Assembly: GCF_021018805.1 (NCBI RefSeq) | Contig: NC_086258.1 | Location: 18,630,692-18,694,691 of the forward strand | Source of the DNA: Prinia subflava | Taxonomy: Eukaryota > Chordata > Aves > Passeriformes > Cisticolidae | Direction: 5' to 3' | Length of the DNA stretch: 64,000 nucleotides | Part shown: positions 19,230 to 31,900 of the stretch, in pieces | Layout of the letters: each line of letters begins with the position of its first letter | How positions within the stretch are numbered: position 1 is the first letter of the stretch | Notes under the pieces: model-generated | What the model was told of the DNA's origin: nothing | Seen by the model: only the letters and a program-made list of their open reading frames with translations | The model's database searches: none | Position numbers and translations under genes: made by a program

Positions 19230-19926
19230 CTGCATCCTGGGAGCGCTGCCACTCGCAGCGGCCCGGGCAGCAGGAGCCAGCCCGGCTCTGTCCCTCCTGC
19301 AGGCAGATTTGCAGCGCAGCATTTTCCGTGCCGGGGCTGTTTCCCGGAGCAGTTGTCACCGCGGCTGTCCTGAATCCCCCTTTGTTGGCAAAGCTCTTCA
19401 GCTGCTGCGGCCCGGATCTGGCGGCCGTGTGAAAGCGGCTTCTGTGCGGGGCCGGGGCTCCGGGGACCGAACCCAGCCAGGCCCTGCCCGCCCCGGGCTC
19501 CTGGGGACCGCTCCTGCCCGCCCGCAGCTCTCGGGGACCACTCCCGGCCATCCCTGCCCCGTGCCGGGAGCTTGGGGCTTAAACCCTGCCTTACCGGGGC
19601 TTAAACCCTGCCTTGCCGGAGCTCCCGGGGTCTGTCCGCAGACACCTCGTGCTCTCCCGGCGCTGCAGGGCGGTTCTCCTCCCGAGAGAGGGCAGCGCGC
19701 TGCTGCTGCTGCTGCTGCTGCTGCTGTCCCGCTCCGGGCTCGGCCAAGCCTGCGCTGGGGCTGGGGCGGGGGTGCCGTGCCCAGGGGAATCCCTCCCCGA
19801 GCCCCCCCTGCCAGCAGACTCCGGACTCGTCTCTCCTGGGGCTGGCGGGCAGTCCCAGGGCAGGGATCCCTGGCTGGGAGCCTGCCCGGCTGACCTGGGG
19901 TGTGAATCCATCCCCTCCCAGTGAGT
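19230..19926. other. Intergenic GC/CpG-rich patch with degenerate tandem repeats and (CTG)9
   Basis: About 700 bp with raised CpG content in the middle of the JMJD6-MXRA7 interval. Part of it is built from degenerate repeats: GGGGACC recurs at about 45-bp spacing (19460-19540), and a 22-bp unit containing GGGCTTAAACCCTGCC is duplicated at about 19575-19617. A perfect (CTG)9 lies at 19700-19726. A frame through it gives a leucine run resembling a signal peptide but has no ATG. It may be an unmethylated island with an unannotated transcript, or just GC-rich repeat DNA. Confidence 0.5.
19700..19726. repeat. (CTG)9 trinucleotide microsatellite
   Basis: Nine perfect CTG units inside the GC-rich intergenic patch. 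Confidence 0.95.
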
Positions 19927-21935
19927 GATGAAGCCGGAGGCATCAGTCGTGCCCTGTAAGTTGATAGGGGAACTCCAGAGAGACCTCTGTGCCTCCCAGC
20001 GAGAGCTCTGGCCAGAGACCAGGCCGAGTTTACTCCATCCGTTCCCTCTGGAGAGCCATGGAAGGGATAAGTCAGCATCACATGGGACCTGCGGGGCCCA
20101 AATTCTGCTCAGGGGGGGATCATCCCCATGAGATCACATTCTGCAGGAGCTCTCACCCCAAGTCTGGACATGGGGAGCTGAGCTCTGTTGCTGACCCTGT
20201 CACCTCATTACTGCAGGAGTTTGGGTCACTTAGAGTGGCTCCTCTGGCAGATGTGTCCTTGCTGCTCCTGGCTGTCACTCTCGAGACCAGGAGTGTTGTT
20301 TTTCACAGACATCCAAACCCTGCAGCTCTCACAACTCCTGTGAGAGCCACAGGTTGCAGCAGGTCCAGCTGCTGCTACTGAACATCTCTGAAGCTCCTGC
20401 TGATTCCCTTGTCAGGGATTTCAATCCTCCTGTTGATTCCCTTGTCAGGACCAGCTTCTCTTATTTTAAGGCAGTGATAAATCCTGCTTGGGAGGGTGCT
20501 GGCTGAAGTGCTCTGTCTCCATGCTGGGTTAATGCAAGCCACATGCTGCTGCATTCCTGAGCGGGCAAACATCCTCCAACACACTTCCAACCAAGAGCCG
20601 TGGAAAATTTGTACTGCCAGGGAGAAAGAGCAGGAGGTGTCCTGGGTGTTGGCAGTAATCAAGGGCACTGTGACAGCTGGAAATGTGTGTAACACAAAAA
20701 CACCCCGTGTCACTCTATTAGCGCTCCCAGTGGCCAGTTTCTCTCAGTCTCACCCAGAATTCCTCTTTGTGCCCAAAACTGACACTACATGTGAGCACAG
20801 GAGCAAGGACCCGGACCCTGGAACTTCCCCACCCCGGTTCTGTCTCTGGCCATGAGCGATTCCCAGGGCTCAGAGGAAGCCTCCGAAAGAGAGTGATGCC
20901 CTTGACTCGGGATGATGCCTTCATGGCTACTGGGGTTAGGGCAGGTAGGGGGAAGAAGGGACCAAATACACATCGAGAAATCTGCTGAACCAAAGAGGGC
21001 TGTGACGCTGCCAATCTCCGGGTGATTTGGCTGAGCTCTAGAGCAGCTCTGACGATCGGGACCCAGGAAATGCAAAGCTCTGCGGGAGAAGGGGAGATAA
21101 GTACCGTGGTTGATTGTTGCTAAGAATACAATTATCCATACGCTAACGATTGCCTGCCTGATAGGATTACCAATAATGACAAACGCAGTGAGGATCATGG
21201 CTTCACTTCCTTCCTCCCACCCGGGCATTTAATCCTGTCTTTCTTTGAGTTTTGTCTTTGGTCAGTCAATAAAAAAACTCTGCTCCTGGTGATATCTCCG
21301 GAGCCTTTTCCCTGGAAGAAACTTTCCGGGGTCAATTCCCATGGCTGCTCCTCTCGCATGCATCCTGCTCCGTGCTGGTTTCACCCTGGCAGTTTAGGCC
21401 TTCTAATTTCAGCCTGCTCTGTAAAAGGTTGGCTAATCCTCCCAGCAGTCTCGAGAGGCAGGAAATCCTCAGTGGCAGAGTCTGGAGTGACCTGACAACT
21501 CCTTGGCCCCTCTGCTTGCCAGTTTGCGATGGCTTTTGGACACATCCAGGTTTTTGAGTCTCCTATTTTTCAGACCTCCCAGCAGCAAAATGCTCGGGGG
21601 GAGGGTCTGGCAGCGCAGCTGCTCTCGGCACCAACTTTACCTAGTGGGTACAACAGCAGTTTGTGCACTAATATCCCCCGCAGCTCCTGGGGAAGGTGGA
21701 GGGATGCTCTGGAGCTTGGCATGGATGTGCTGCCAGATGCTGCTCACCCGGGGGAGTCAGGACAACCTTCCTGGCCCTGCCAGCCCCTGCGCTAGCCAGC
21801 CGAGGGCTAACAAGGTGCAAGTGCTGATGAAACACTGCCCGGAGGCCAGCCGACAGCCCAGCGTGTCAGAGCTCAGCAACAGGGAGCATCCCGGGACACT
21901 GACACCTTCCCATTGTCCGAATGGGATCCGCTAAC
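19927..21935. other. Intergenic sequence upstream of MXRA7
   Basis: About 2 kb with no recognised element. Confidence 0.65.
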
Positions 21936-22072
21936 GAGGGACAGGACAAGAGCAAATGTCCTCAAGTTGCACCACGGGAGGTTTAGATTGGGTATAAGAA
22001 ATAATTTCTTCACTGAAAGGGGTTATGATCTTGGAAGTCTTTTCCAATGTAAGTGATTCTAGGATTCTTGCA
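21936..22072 (+). mobile_element. Short CR1 3'-end fragment, plus orientation
   Basis: GGACAGGACAAGAGCAAATG, then the GGTTTAGATTGGGTATAAG and AATTTCTTCACTGAAAGG words, then an internally deleted jump to TCTTTTCCAATGTAAGTGATTCTAGG. The order matches the CR1 3' region with a deletion. It lies about 400 bp upstream of the MXRA7 start codon, at the edge of its CpG island. Confidence 0.75.
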
Positions 22073-22189
22073 TCTTGACGATGCAAGCCAGCGCCGAACA
22101 GTTTGGGAATGACTTTGTGGATATAATGCAGTGTCTAATGAAAGATCCCATTGTCCCAAGCTGGACTCCTGCATCAAGCAGAGCCGGGT

Positions 22190-22481
22190 TGCTCTCAGCC
22201 TAAGCCTTCCTCTCCCGGCCGCCCCTTCCAAAATCCCACCCCTGGGTGCGGGTGGATGCGGGCGCGCATCCCCGGCGGGCGGGAGCGGGGCCTGGCTCCG
22301 GCTGCCGGCTCGGAGGGGGAGGTGGGTGCCGGGCCCGGGGGGGCCGGGGCGGTGGGCAGGGCCGGCGGATGACGCCGGGTAAAGCCGGCCGAGAGCCGGC
22401 CCAGCCCCGCCGGCCGAGCGCTGCCCGCGCACCCCCCGCGGCCGCGCAGTCGGGTCGGGCGGGCTCCGGCGGCAGGGCAGG
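22190..22481 (+). promoter_or_regulatory. MXRA7: MXRA7 CpG-island promoter and 5' UTR
   Basis: A dense CpG island starts near 22205 and runs through exon 1 to about 23080. No TATA box is evident near the start codon. GGGGCGG and CCGCCC runs are frequent. The transcription start cannot be fixed. An upstream ATG at 22369 opens a frame that overlaps the MXRA7 start. Confidence 0.7.
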
Positions 22482-22997
22482 ATGGACCTGGCCGTGGACT
22501 TGTACCTGGCCGTCCCGCTGCTCTTCACCGTCCTGGCCCTCGTCCTCGCCTCCGTCTTCCTGAGGCTGCGGGGAGGCGGCGGCGAGCGGGCGGCGGAGCG
22601 GCCCCGGGAGCCCGCGGCGGAGCCGGCTCGGGAGGGCGGCCCCGGGGGCGAAGCGGCGGCAGCGGCCGCGGGGCCGGAGGACGAGGGGAGCCGGGTGCCG
22701 GTGGAAGAGGTCGGGGTGGGTGACGAGAAGGAGGCGTTCACCGAGCAGCGGGACGCGGCGGCGGAGCCGGGCCCCGCGGCCGAGCCCAGCCCCGCGGCGG
22801 CCGAGAGCATCCCCAGGCAGCCTCCCGAAGAGCCCCGGCAGCCGCCCCAGGAGCCCCGGCAGCCGCCCCCGGAGCCCCGGCAGCCGCCCCAGGAGCCCCG
22901 GCAGCCGCCCCCGGAGCCCCGGCAGCCTCCCGAGGAGCCCCGGCAGCCTCCCGAGGAGCCCCGGCAGCCCGAGCACCGGGAGAATGCGGAGAGCAAG
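22482..22997 (+). CDS. MXRA7: MXRA7 coding exon 1 (membrane segment, Pro-rich heptads)
   Basis: 172 codons, MDLAVDLYLAVPLLF to HRENAESK. The ATG context is GCAGGATGG (G at +4, A at -3 absent, so moderate). Donor AAG-GTACGG. The human first exon also encodes a hydrophobic stretch followed by Pro/Ala/Glu-rich sequence, so this exon is orthologous in design although poorly conserved in sequence. Confidence 0.88.
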
Positions 22998-25900
22998 GTA
23001 CGGCCGGGGTCCCCCCAGCCTCCCGCGGTGTCCTTTCTCCATCCCTCTGTCTCCGTGGGTGGCGGGGAGGGAGCAGCGCTCGGGCTTTTCCCCTGATATA
23101 AAAGAGGTCCCGGCAAGCCCCGTGTTTTGTCTTCAGGTGGGAACAAGCCCGTTGTCCCCGGAGGAGGCAGCGGTTTGGGGGGGTGTTTCTGGCTCCTTCC
23201 CTCCCCCGTCCCCCAAGGAATGCTCCTAAAAATAATTAAGAAAGTGAAGATTTAAGGGAAGAGAAGCGTGTCTCAGTGTGAGCCTCTCCTGTGTACACAT
23301 CTAACCCCTGGGAGTCTTCTCCTTTCCAGGTGCTAGGGTATGTGCATGTCTTTATTCTTCCCGTCCTCATCCCTTTTCTGTGGGTTACAGGAACTGTCCC
23401 CGTGCCAGCGCGGGTTCCTTGCGCTGTCCCTGCCTGTCCCAGGGAAGGGACCGCCCCACTCCTTCCAGCCCCAGCGGGATGCTGGCCCCAAGGTCTGACC
23501 CCTGGCTGAACTGGGGGGGCTGGGGGCGGCAGTGATGCCTATAAATGCCTGGTAAATCCTCCTTCTCCACCGGATCTTGTTTAAAAATAAAAGGGCGACT
23601 CAGTGTCCATGGGAAGATCTTGTTCTGCTCTTGCCCAGCCTGGATGGGAGCCGCTGACAACCTGAGGCTCCTGAACTCCCTGTCTTGGTGGCTTTCTGCC
23701 ATGTCCCCTGTCCAAAGGCCGGGAAGGGAGCACTGGGGTGGCTCGGGAGTGCGGGAGCATCGCCGTGTGCTGGCAGCGTGTTTGGGCAGGGGCACGCAAG
23801 GCTGAGGCCCAGTCGCCTCCTGCCTATTCTTAGTAGCATTTGTAATCCTCAGCAACTGTCTCCAGGCTGCGGGCAGTGCGTGGACAGCCCTGCCTTGGAA
23901 AGCATCTCCAGTGACTCACCGGATAGCCTTGGGCAGGTCCCGGGGGCTTGCACGCCCTTCTCTGTGTGTGATGCTCTGCAGCACCCAGGGGTGAGGAGCT
24001 CTCTGGCTCTGCCTCCCTGTGCTCCTCAGCACCGCCCTTGGTGGGTTTTGAGCCCCGGAGCACTCCCTCTCCCCTTCCTGGTGCCCCTTGCCCTTGGATA
24101 CAGCTCTCAAGCAGTGCTGTCCCTTGTCCCAGCACCCTGGAAACCACATCTGTTTCTCTGCTGTGTGATTTATCGGTGCCTGTGAGTACCATGATCTCTG
24201 GAGAGCTCCTGGGCTACCGTTAGCCAGCTGGGTCCTGGCTGGGCCAGCTCAGCACCAAAGTTGGCCACTTGGCTTGAGCTGCTCTCTGGTCAGGTGCAGC
24301 ACCCATGGGGACAGATGTCTGGATCCAGGACTGTCAGAGCCCACAGGTTCCTCTGCTGCTAGCTCATGTCTTGGGAATGTTTTCCTCCCCTCTGGCTGCT
24401 CTTCAGTCCTTATTTCTTTGAACAGGCACTGCTGCAATGCTTGCTGCCTTCAGAGAAGGGCTCAGCTCCTTGAGCCCCACTCAGCACAGGTGTAGTAACA
24501 GGGTTTTGTGTGCCTGGAATGAGTTCTTACTCAAGAAACGGGGAGTTCTGTGTCCTGCAGAAGCCTGGTTGGGCTTTATGGGACTGGGGCTCCTCACTGC
24601 CCTCAGCCCCTCTTACAACAAAGGGAGCACTGGAGCTGCACAGGGTCCTGGCCAGCTTTTCCTCCTGGGAAATTGTTCCCTCACTGTGTGAGCAAGGCAG
24701 AACAAGTCACCCTGGGCCTGAGCAGCGTCCCTTTGGGAAGGACAGGGACCAGGCACGGTGCTGGTGGGGAGCAGAGGGAGGGGAGGGATGCTGCTCGTGG
24801 CCCGCGCATGATCCCGCAGCTGCCAGCACTGCCTGGCCGGGCTGGCCGGCCCCGGGGCTGGGTGGCACGGCCAAGGGACTGTGAGGGACTACGTGCACTT
24901 CCAGCAGGCACCACACACGTGTGGCAGTGCCCAGGCTGCTGATCCACTGGGCAGAGAGAGAGAGACCATCCACAGCTCTTTTGCTCCCTGCAAACATCCC
25001 CAAAGTTGCTTCAACCTTTCCCTCCTCCAGCACCAGACCCAAGCCCAGCAGATATTTCAGGCAGGGATGGGACGGGCCCTGGGCAGAGCAGTGAGTGCTT
25101 TGCAGGTGGCTGATGGAATCGTTCCCTTTCCAGCCTGTCTTGGCTCGGCCATGGGCTGCGGTCTCCTGATGTGACTCAGCAGAGGAGGCTCCCAGACCCT
25201 GTCTAGCTGCTGGCTCCTGCAGGCTCAGAGCTTCTCAGTACATCAGCAGGCAGAGGGACACTCAGAGAGCTTTCTTTCCTTATTTATTTTCTATCTTTTT
25301 TTCTTTATTTTCCTTCCTTATTTTCTTTCCCTCCTGTTTGCTTAGCACGCACAGTGCCAGCCTGGCTCGGATTGCCCGCAGCCATTAACCACTCGACCAA
25401 AATGCTGATGGATGAACCCGCCCAGGGAGAGCAGCCTCGCTGTGTTAATGACGGGCTGGAGCCGTGCATCCTGCTGCCTCCTCCTTCCCTGCTCCCTGCC
25501 TGTGCAAAGTGGGATCTGCTGGGCTAGCTGTGTGTCTCAGCCTCCCTCCTGCTTCCATTTCCTGCCAGGCTGGTAAAATAGCTAAAATTGAAGCCTCTCT
25601 GCCCCTCTCTGCAGTTCATTGTAGCATCATGCTCAGGGCTAGAGAATGAACCAGTGGCAGAGCAAGGAAAGGAGCCCGGGAGTCCTCGTTTCCCTTAACT
25701 GCTGGTAGTGGTTCCCCTTGTCTCTGCTGGCTCCCATCATTGAAAAAAAAAACCCTTAATTAGTCTGTCATTGTCTGTTCTCATCCCCATCCCCAGCTCG
25801 TTAATGGATGAGGCAGTGCTGTCAAAGCAATCCCCTAATGAAAAGCTGCTGGGTGGGAACGGCAGCAACGCTGGGGCTGTGGAGCGTGGTTCTTGTGAGA

Positions 25901-28900
25901 AACGGTCAGAAACTTCAACTCTCTAATGAGCCATTCTGTCCTGGAAGTGGCAGGTGGCAGGGGCCGGGCAGGGTTTTCAGGGTTGGACCAGAGCCACTGC
26001 CGAGATGCCATCCTGGCCAAAACCTTCTGGAGATGGGGAGGGTGAGTGGGCAGTACCAGGGCACGGCAGCCTGGCTGGTTTGCCAAGGGTTAATTGCAGC
26101 TGAGGGCTTCAAACAGAGCAGGGGCAAGTGGGTGGCAGTGGGGAGAAGGGGACACAAACCCTGCCTGAGCAGGGCAGCCTGTGGGGCTGTCACCTGGATA
26201 GCAGAGGCACAAAGGCTTCATCTGTCTCTCCTGCCAAGCTCCTGGTGCTTTTCCCCTGTGCCTCCCACCCCAATCTGTGCCCCCCCTGCAGGCTCCTGGT
26301 GCCTCTGGACACACCAGGCAGCACAAAGCACCCAGCTCCCACCAGGAGCCCTCTTTATATTTAAAAAGTCATCATTTCCTCCTCTAATACCTCCTGCTTG
26401 CCCTCCCTGTGCCGGAGGGGACAGGGTGTCTAATTAAGTCTGGCTGTAATTGGCAGCTGTTCAGGCTGTGTCTGCCCTGCCAGCGGGCTGGGACAGGAGC
26501 TCCAGTGTCCCACAGAGCACTGGGGAGCGATGTGGTGATGTGCTACCCCTGTCACAGCCTTGGCAGGAGCCCTGCCAGGGAATGCAGGCTCCCCACCCAG
26601 ATCCCTGACCGCTCAGATGTGCCCAGCTCTCACCTCAAGCAGTCTGTGCCAGGGACAAATGCATCATCTCTTGCAGTGACTGGAAACTGGGCAGTGAGAC
26701 AGGACGTGTGTCACCCTCCAGGGAGCCTGTGCACGTGTTGTGCCCGCCCTGAATCCCAGCCACGGGGCTCTGCTGGGATGTGCTGTGGGGCACGGTGGCA
26801 TTGGGGTCTGCCTTGTGTTCCCCACATGGGCTGAGGAGGTTGGGCTGCTGCCCAGGCCCCTGTGGGCTGGGTGAAGCCTTGGGAGCTGTGCCAGAGCCAG
26901 AAAACTGCTGGAGCAGAGGCCACGAGGACTCTTTGCCTCCTGAAATGCCCACTTGTGTGAAGGGTTGCCAGGTGAGGGCCAGCTCTGGCTGCCACTGCTC
27001 CCAAGGATGGCATCCAGCTCACCTGGGCAGCGAGGGAGGGCCTGGTGTGTGGTGTTTGCTTTCCAGAGGCTGTAGCAAAAAGGAAAGAGCTGGCTGGATG
27101 TGATCCTGGGGGAGCCAGGATCCCAGGGAGCCTGGGATGTGATGGAGCCTGCAGGGATGGGTGCTCTGAGCTGGGCTCCTCACCCTGCCGTGGGACACAC
27201 CAGTGTTCTCCTCACCACCCCGGCACTGCCTCATCCTCTTTAAGGGCTGGATGTTCCCGGAGCTTCAGAAATGCTCTGCCTGCTCTGTGGCTTGTCCTTG
27301 CTCACAGCAGTGACAGGGGAAGTGGCAGGAGCAGATTCTCCCACACTTTGGGGGCTCAGACCTGCAAAAGGCCATTTCCACATGAAGAACATCCTATCCA
27401 GGCACCCCAGAGCTGGCAGGACCCTCACCAGGGCTGGAAAACTGCTCTGGTTGTGCAGCTGCTCCTCTGGCCAGCGGGAGGATGGAGAGCCCCAGCAGTG
27501 GGTGAAGGGGAGCTGCTGACAGAGCAGCTGCTTTGCTCTGCTCAACTCTGCCCAACATTATTATTATTTAGTCTTTTTTTAAAAGGTTTCTTCTTCCCCC
27601 TTTTCTTCTAGATTTTCTCTTTCTGGCTGACTCTCTGTCTGCTTTCTTTCCCTCTTGCAATGTCTTGCATCAGGCTTGGAGCAGAGAGTGCAGCCATAAA
27701 TGGCAACACACAGGGCCCAGGAGTTTAATCCAAGATAATTTTCTCTCCTCTTGCTTTGCAGCCTGGGATCTTCCCTTTTCCTGAAGCTGGAACAGGGCAC
27801 TTATTTGTCCCCAACCTGTCCCTAAGTGCCAGGGCTGTCCCTGAAGAAAGGGTGAGGGACACACCACCCCCAAAGTCTCCTCTTTTCCTTTCTGAGAAAA
27901 CAAACCATTGCTCAGAGGTGTTTGCACCGGGGATGGAGGAAGTGGGGAGGAAATGGCCAGAAATGAGCTGAAAACCAGATGATGCTGTAGTGGGAAGCCT
28001 GGCTCCCATCTCCCGTGGGCTGGGAGAGGGTTCAGTGCTGGCAGAGCCTTGAGGGGGCATTTTGGGGTCACAATGTCAAGCTCCTCTCTTTGAGCCACCC
28101 TCCCCTGGAGACTCAGGGTTGTCCACGGTCAGTGCTGGCTGTGTCCCAAACGTCCCTGGAGCCTTGTCCTGGCTCTGCTGTGGCCCAAACCCTGCTCCAG
28201 AGTCAGCCTCATGCGTGGGCGTCTCGCTCGTGGCCATGGAGCTAAAGGGCAGCAGCACGTTTGTGATGATCCAACAAATGCTCTGCAGCCAGGAGCTGCC
28301 AGCGCCGGGGCAGATGGATCCTGCCTTGTTATTTAAGGTGGATGGCTTGCTGGATTTTAACCCTGCCCTTCCCGGAGCCCCGGCCAAGCTGTGCCCAGGT
28401 ATGATTCAGATGTGCCGGGGCACGGATGCGTTCCCAGCCCCGCGTGGCCCCGGGGCCAGGCAGCTGTCGCCAAGCGCGTCCCCTCGGCTCGGCAATGACA
28501 TCTTTGTTTGCCGCAGCAGCTGGTCGGAGCGGCCCGTGTCAAGTCTCCTCCAGATGCTCCTGGATAATGACATGCACGCCTCCCTGCAGTGCTGCCTTTT
28601 TTTTTTTTCTTTTTTTTTCTTTTTTTTTCCTGCTGGGAGGCTTTCGTGGCCGGTGTGCACCGGAGAGATGCTGATTTGTGAGCTGTTGGACAGAGCACCC
28701 AGGTCATTTATTCTCCGGTTGTTTCTCCCTCACTCCCAGCTGCTCAAAACTCCCTGCATTCTCCCTGGGCTGTGCTTCCTACAGAAGAGCAGTGCCTGGG
28801 GTGCCCCGGTGTCCTCTTTGCTGCCCAAATCTCCCAGTGCTGTCCCAACGCCTGCCCCCTCCCCACTTTGGCTGCAGGATGCCAGGACAGCAGCACCCAC

Positions 28901-31900
28901 TGGCCATGGCAGGGCTGAGAGCTCTGAAATTCGGGGCTGCTCCAGGCACAGAGGGCTCTCCCCTCCTCTGGCTCACGGGGGCTGTAGGTACAGCCAGGCT
29001 CGAGGTGGGGCTTTGTCCCTGCTGGCATTTCCAGCCCAGAGGCTGCTCCCAGCCCAACGCTGGTATTTCACTGCAAGGCCAAGGGACACGGTGTCCCTGC
29101 TCCCTGCCCACGCAGATCCTCCTCCACAGCCCTCCAGGCAGAGCAGGGAAATCTTCATCTGTGAAGGTTTTGGACAGGGAAAGCTGGCTCTGCACAGGGC
29201 TCGAGGTTATCACAGCTGCTGTGGGGCTGAGAGGGCTGGGAAGCCCCAGCCCCAGGACTGCAGGATGGCATGGGGAGGTTTCCAGGGGGTATTTACTGGA
29301 TGGATGCAGAGCATTAACAACCCGAGCATGTCCTCTCCCTTCCTGCTCCTCCTGAGCTGCTGCATCAGCATCCCGGGAAGCTGCCTGAGCCCTGCCAGGA
29401 CACACAGGCAGCCCAGCCTGGCAGAGCCCGTCCCCCTCACTCCTTGCACTGGTCCCATCCCACGGGCTGGGGCTGCCACAGAGAGCAGCTGGTCAGCTCC
29501 AAACCCCGGCTGCAGGGCTGGGCACTGGAGGGCTCTGGGGTTCCTCATTCCAGCAGCCATGTCACGGCTTGGCACATGGATCAGAGGCAGCACAGGCTCG
29601 GGCATGGGGCAAGGTGGGCTACTGGCCACATTCAGGATTTGTCCGTGTGTGCTGAAGCTGCCAGGGCTGGTTGGTTGAGCACAGGGAAGGCTCGAGGGTG
29701 TTTGTGCTCAAAGCTTTTGCCTTTTTCCAGATACCACCATTGGGTGCCTCGCCTGGATCCAGCCTTGGGCACACAGGACAAGCAGAGGACACGAGTGGCC
29801 ACGCAGCACTTTCCAGCCATGCAGAGGTGCGTGGGAGGGAGAGCCCGGGGAGGGTGGCATGGCACACAGTGTGCCAGTGTCCCTGAGTGGGTGGGGCATT
29901 ATCCCAGGGTGGCAGTGGCCATGGGCAGGGGGCACAGCTTGCCTGTTCTCCCCTGGTGAGGTTGGGTGGCCTCTTAAAGACTCAGCCCACTTAAAACAGA
30001 AAGAAACGGTGTTCCAGGGGCAGGTTTGCTTCTTGGGGGTGGAGGAAGCGGTGCCCTGGGGATGGGGGTCCCTTTGGACCACAATGGCTGCAGGAGGGGG
30101 CAGCCCCAGGAGGGCAGAGGGACGGGGATGTGGAGTCTGGGGCCACAGTGGGCAGGGGGAAGGGAGGTGCTGGCATCTGCCTCCAGTGCATCCAAGCAGA
30201 AAAGCCTTGTGCTGTAGGGAGCTCTGGCTGCCACGAGCAGGGGTTCCCAGACAGCCCTGGCACGCTGCTGCTGCTGCCAGCCTGGCATCCTCTGCTCCCA
30301 TCTAGTGTCTCTTTCTCTGTGTTGGAGCAGATCTATTTTCTTTCCTTGGAGGCTTGCCACCCAAATTTCCTGCTTGTTCTCATTGTTAAATGCTCAGTTC
30401 CTTATGCCTAGGCAAGGAAGAGGCTAAAATTTCCCTCCTTGTGTCTGCTCCTGGAGGGTTGGGTCTCCCAGGGGATGTCCCAGCTCACAGGCAGAGATGG
30501 ATGTGATGGGGAACTGCTACCTTGGGCTTTGGCTGAGCCACCAGAGCTGAGTGTCCCCTCCCTGAGGCCACTCCCTTGGGTGCCTCCCCAGCCATCCCCA
30601 AGGGAAGTCCGGGTGTCCAGCGGGAAGTGCCCATGTTTGGAAGTGTGGCCCAAAATAGCCATGGCTGCAGCGGGTGGGGGTCTGGGTGGCATCTCCTTCT
30701 GGGGAACAGAGTGGCCAGAGGAAGCCAAGGGGCTGGGAATAATGCACATTCCTCCCTGATGACAAAGCAGCTCAGTCCTGGGCCGGGGCTGTGCTCCAAA
30801 GCTCTGCAAAGCCAGCACTCCTCTCTGTGCATGGTCCTCCTTGGCTCAGTGTCACTCCCCTCGGGGCTCCTTCCCCCCAGCTCTTCCCATGATAAAGAGG
30901 GGCTTGGCAGCCTCCCTCCATGCTCCCCCCTCTCTGCCAGGTGCTTTGCCCTTTTGCCAGCCCATGGGATGCACAGGGGGAGGCTGCGGGAGGGCACCCC
31001 AGGGTGCTGGTGACCCCTGGGCTCGGCTCACAGGGGTTTGCAGCTGGAGCACAGGGCTGTGCAGGAGGAAATCCCTCGTGCAGGGGCTCTGCCATGTGTC
31101 CTTGTCTTATCTCCAGAGCTGGAGTGCTCCCCTCTCTCCCTGCTTGGAGTTTCTGCACAGGACAAGGAATCTGGGCTTTATGAAGTTTGTTGTGTGTTGT
31201 AGAAAGAAACCACCAAACTTCCAAAATTCCTCTGCCATTAAAAAAAACCCCAAAATGTGCTGTTAGTCCAGACACCAGCTGTGGATGGCTCCTGGAGGGG
31301 TCCCAGCACAACCCCCAGTGCTGCCTTCGATCCCTGGGCCCCACTGGTGAATGCCCCTGTGCTTCAGAGCAGCTGCTTGGCCCATGGCTGGGGATCCACC
31401 TTTTCCTGCTGCCAGGACAGTCTGTGCAAGCCTGGCCTGGGGACACACAGACGTCTCCAAAGCTCTTGGCTCAGTCCCTGCCTGTCCCTGGGCAGGAGGG
31501 GTGGCAGGGGTGCAGCTGGGAGGAAGGTGCTCAGGCACAAGGCTCTTATTAAAAACCTTAATATCTCTTTGAATATGGGGATGCATTTGCATTTCACAGC
31601 CTTTGGGTGAGCCAGGTCACTGTGACTGACTAGTAAGAGGAAAGCAGACTAATAAACCTCACTCATTAGTGAGCATCCTTTTGTCCTGTTCCTTGGAGGA
31701 AGCAGGGAAGGGGTGCCCAGCCCTCTCACTGGAGCTCTGGGCTCTGCATCCCAGCCCTGCCCCAACCAAACATGGGTTATTCAGCACAGCACCCTCTCCT
31801 CACGGCTGTTCTGTTTTTAACTCCTGCAGGAGGAAGAGGTGGACTCAGAAAATGAGAAGTTGGTGGTGAGAGAGCCGGAGGATGAGGATGGTGAGTGCCA

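Larger units (their letters stand above)
22998..31829 (+). other. MXRA7: MXRA7 intron 1
   Basis: 8.8 kb of GC-moderate intron. It holds a pyrimidine-rich low-complexity tract at about 25268-25336 and a T-rich tract at 28597-28628. A 1.6-kb stop-free frame (28062-29678) has no family match and starts at TTG; it is treated as chance until shown otherwise. Confidence 0.8.

Noticed and set aside
19613..19924. Possible secreted-protein gene with a leucine-run signal peptide
   Set aside because: The frame has no ATG (it begins at TTG), and the leucines come from a CTG microsatellite. Its possible donor is phase 2, which cannot join MXRA7 exon 2 (phase 0).
22010..23146. 378-codon open frame antisense to MXRA7 exon 1
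   Set aside because: It is the complement of the Pro-rich heptad array and CpG island; its Gly/Arg/Ser repeats mirror the 21-bp units. The sense frame has the start, splice donor and downstream exons.
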